Of a DNA stretch of 64,000 bases, positions 62,446-64,000 are shown piece after piece. How positions within the stretch are numbered: position 1 is the stretch's first letter; each line of letters begins with the position of its first letter. The position numbers were made by a program, and so were the translations under genes. Where the stretch lies: the NCBI GenBank assembly GCA_003342895.1, contig PTFA01000087.1, positions 1,078,708 through 1,142,707 of the forward strand. The letters run 5' to 3'. The notes under the pieces were generated by a model that saw nothing but the letters and a program-made list of their open reading frames with translations, searched no databases and had not been told where the DNA came from. Origin of the DNA: Casuarius casuarius (taxonomy: Eukaryota; Chordata; Aves; Casuariiformes; Casuariidae).

Positions 62446-63271
62446 TTTACCTTGCTTGGATATGATATTAGAGGGACACTTTGAACTTCCTTGCCTTTCC
62501 TGAAGGATGTGTCACCAGTTCACTTTTTCAGTAGGAAATATTCCCCTCCTTTTTGGGTTCCCAAAGTTTATAGCACTGCCTGGTACCTGGGAGCCAGAGA
62601 AATTAATGTGATTCGTAAACACAGGTAGAAATTGCTTGGCCTAATTTACTCTTAACATTTTGTTCACCATAGAAAATTAAGTGAACAACATCAGTGGAAG
62701 AAAGTGAGCTAGTGCCCAGAGTTCTTTAATATTAAACAATAATAGTTGTTGTAAAACAAGGGAGCAAATGGGTAGTCTCCCAATANTCCTTTAAAAAAAT
62801 CCCTTATCATTCTTTCGCCAAGAACTTTACCACTGCTGACCTTTAGCACTCCTAGGAGCTGTGTAAGCAGCCTGACCAGGGATCAATATGCTGATGGAGC
62901 TTGCTCTGATCAGGCTGGGGACCATGTAAATTGGGTTAGGCTACACTCAGTTAATAATACGAAGCTTGTGCCACAGTGTAACTGACTACTCTCTTTTCCC
63001 AGCAAGTGCTCAGATGCCACAGAGACCTTATACAGTTCTTGCCTTGANGTGCAGTCATGGTGTCAGGAGGTTTTTCAGTGGCATGGCAAGCCTCCTCCAC
63101 AGAACTGGGTCTTCACCAAACACATGACTGCAATATGTAGTTAAACATAGGCAGTTTATGCCAAGGGATTGGTGTACACTGGTGCATTCGGTGTGTGCAA
63201 ATGTTTCTTTAAAACTTGGTGTGTACATGGTTTTGTAAAAGTAAATTGTACAGTTGGCCTCTTTCTGCAGC

Positions 63272-63327
63272 TGAAGGTTGGGATTGCGTTAGCCACAGAT
63301 GAAGGCTGGGATTGCATTAGCCACAAA
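63272..63327 (+). repeat. 28-bp tandem duplication
   Basis: Two adjacent 28-nt units (tgaaggttgggattgcgtta... and tgaaggctgggattgcatta...) differ at three positions. They lie within an open frame of 129 codons that has no family similarity I recognise. Confidence 0.95.
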
Positions 63328-64000
63328 GCAGTGACAAGAAGAATGAGATTCTGGAGCAACTTTCCAACCGAAGAAGTGCGAGCAAACAACTGGTCTCAGA
63401 GAATCGCAGGGATTCTGTGGCAGACAAAGGCATGGGGAGGCTTGGCTGGCCACAGGGGGAGAAAAAAACATAGCAGCCGCTCATTTGGAAGTTATAATGT
63501 TTTGAACCATTTCTACAAGCTTCAGAAAAAATTCTTAAGGGATGCAAGTGTAAACTGACATACTACCCCATTTATTGCATATGGGGAATCTGTTCCAGCT
63601 ATTATAAATTTCTTGATACACGGATGTTTTTGTTATATTAAGAAACTGATTGCTAAAGTTTTTTCTATTTTGAGTCTTACCCCATCACTCACAGGAGTGT
63701 CTTTTTTAAGACTACCTGAATATACATTTTTTTCCAAAACAGAGATTGCTGACTTAGTTTGTAGGACAGTTAGAGTTGGTATCCTCACACTAAGTGCACA
63801 TGTTTCTGGCACTCCAGAAAATCCTTATGATTTCAGTATTTGGAGGAGCCCTGAAATACTTTTCCCAAGTACAGTGTTGCCCCCCTTTACTGGGGGGGTA
63901 AAGAGAGGGCTCCCTGCACAGGCAGAGCTGGTGGCATCAGTTTTAAGTTCTGACACTGGTATTTCTTTTTTGCTGCCAGGAAGCACCAGAAGATGGCATG

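Larger units (their letters stand above)
46453..64000 (+). other. PHF21B: PHF21B transcription unit, 5' part (truncated by window edge)
   Basis: This is the inferred extent of PHF21B in the window: 5' UTR region, exons 1-3, introns 1-2 and the start of intron 3. The transcription start cannot be fixed because the promoter island is broken by the n-run at 45998-46452, so the left limit is simply the right edge of that gap. Transcription runs left to right and leaves the window. The family role is transcriptional regulation through a C-terminal PHD finger and a second coiled coil, neither present here. No other gene on either strand is supported inside this span. Confidence 0.75.
47952..64000 (+). 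other. PHF21B intron 3 (5' part)
   Basis: It starts with the strong donor gtaagg after exon 3 and continues to the window edge. It holds the intronic CpG island, a (CT)n array and several repeat relics. I looked for a match to the next PHF21B exon (human ALGTITAVPVTG) and to the PHF21A segment KRVVEQLRK and found neither, so the intron exceeds 16 kb here. Confidence 0.8.

Noticed and set aside
63980..64000. Possible next PHF21B exon at the right edge after a good acceptor (cttttttgctgccag)
   Set aside because: The 21 nt after the acceptor read EAPEDGM, KHQKMA or STRRWH in the three frames. None fits the expected next PHF21B segment (ALGTITAV), and the window ends there.
1..64000. rRNA or tRNA genes, CRISPR arrays, viral or bacterial-type operons
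   Set aside because: I looked for these and saw none. The repeats present are microsatellites, LINE/SINE relics and palindromic elements of a vertebrate genome.

Overview
The window is vertebrate nuclear DNA, mostly AT-rich and non-coding, with short spliced exons, CpG islands and ancient dispersed repeats. The repeats point to a sauropsid: decayed CR1 LINE copies, a MIR-type SINE, and several palindromic families built on motifs such as 'cattgaagtcaatgg' that are familiar from bird, crocodilian and turtle genomes. Repeats are sparse and strongly decayed, which leans slightly towards a bird or crocodilian, but the species cannot be fixed from this sequence. Several dozen isolated single n's and two n-runs (28342-28506 and 45998-46452, both inside GC-rich DNA) show this is draft assembly. 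One protein-coding gene can be supported: the 5' end of PHF21B on the + strand (PHD finger protein 21B, paralogue of PHF21A/BHC80). Three tiny phase-0 coding exons lie within about 1.06 kb: 46892-46945, 47570-47602 and 47886-47951. Together they encode 51 residues of the N-terminal coiled-coil-like segment. The PHD finger and the rest of the protein must lie beyond the right edge. Layout: 1-26.2 kb is AT-rich intergenic DNA with decayed repeats. 26.2-28.3 kb is a patchy GC-rich, CpG-containing domain of unknown role, ending in a gap. 28.5-45.4 kb is more intergenic DNA, including a CR1 copy with reverse-transcriptase remains. 45.4-46.9 kb is the PHF21B promoter CpG island and 5' UTR region, with an internal gap. 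46.9-47.95 kb holds the three exons; intron 1 carries GGGGCC-type repeats and two TG arrays. A second CpG island at 48.56-49.18 kb lies in intron 3, and the rest to 64 kb is intron 3. The most interesting points are an 11-codon exon 2 that matches PHF21A but is, as far as I recall, missing from human PHF21B; the GGGGCC plus UG repeat combination in intron 1; complementary U-rich and A-rich tracts in the predicted 5' UTR; and two CpG islands that could be unannotated promoters. I found no mobile gene cassette, CRISPR, rRNA or tRNA gene and no novel multi-gene system.
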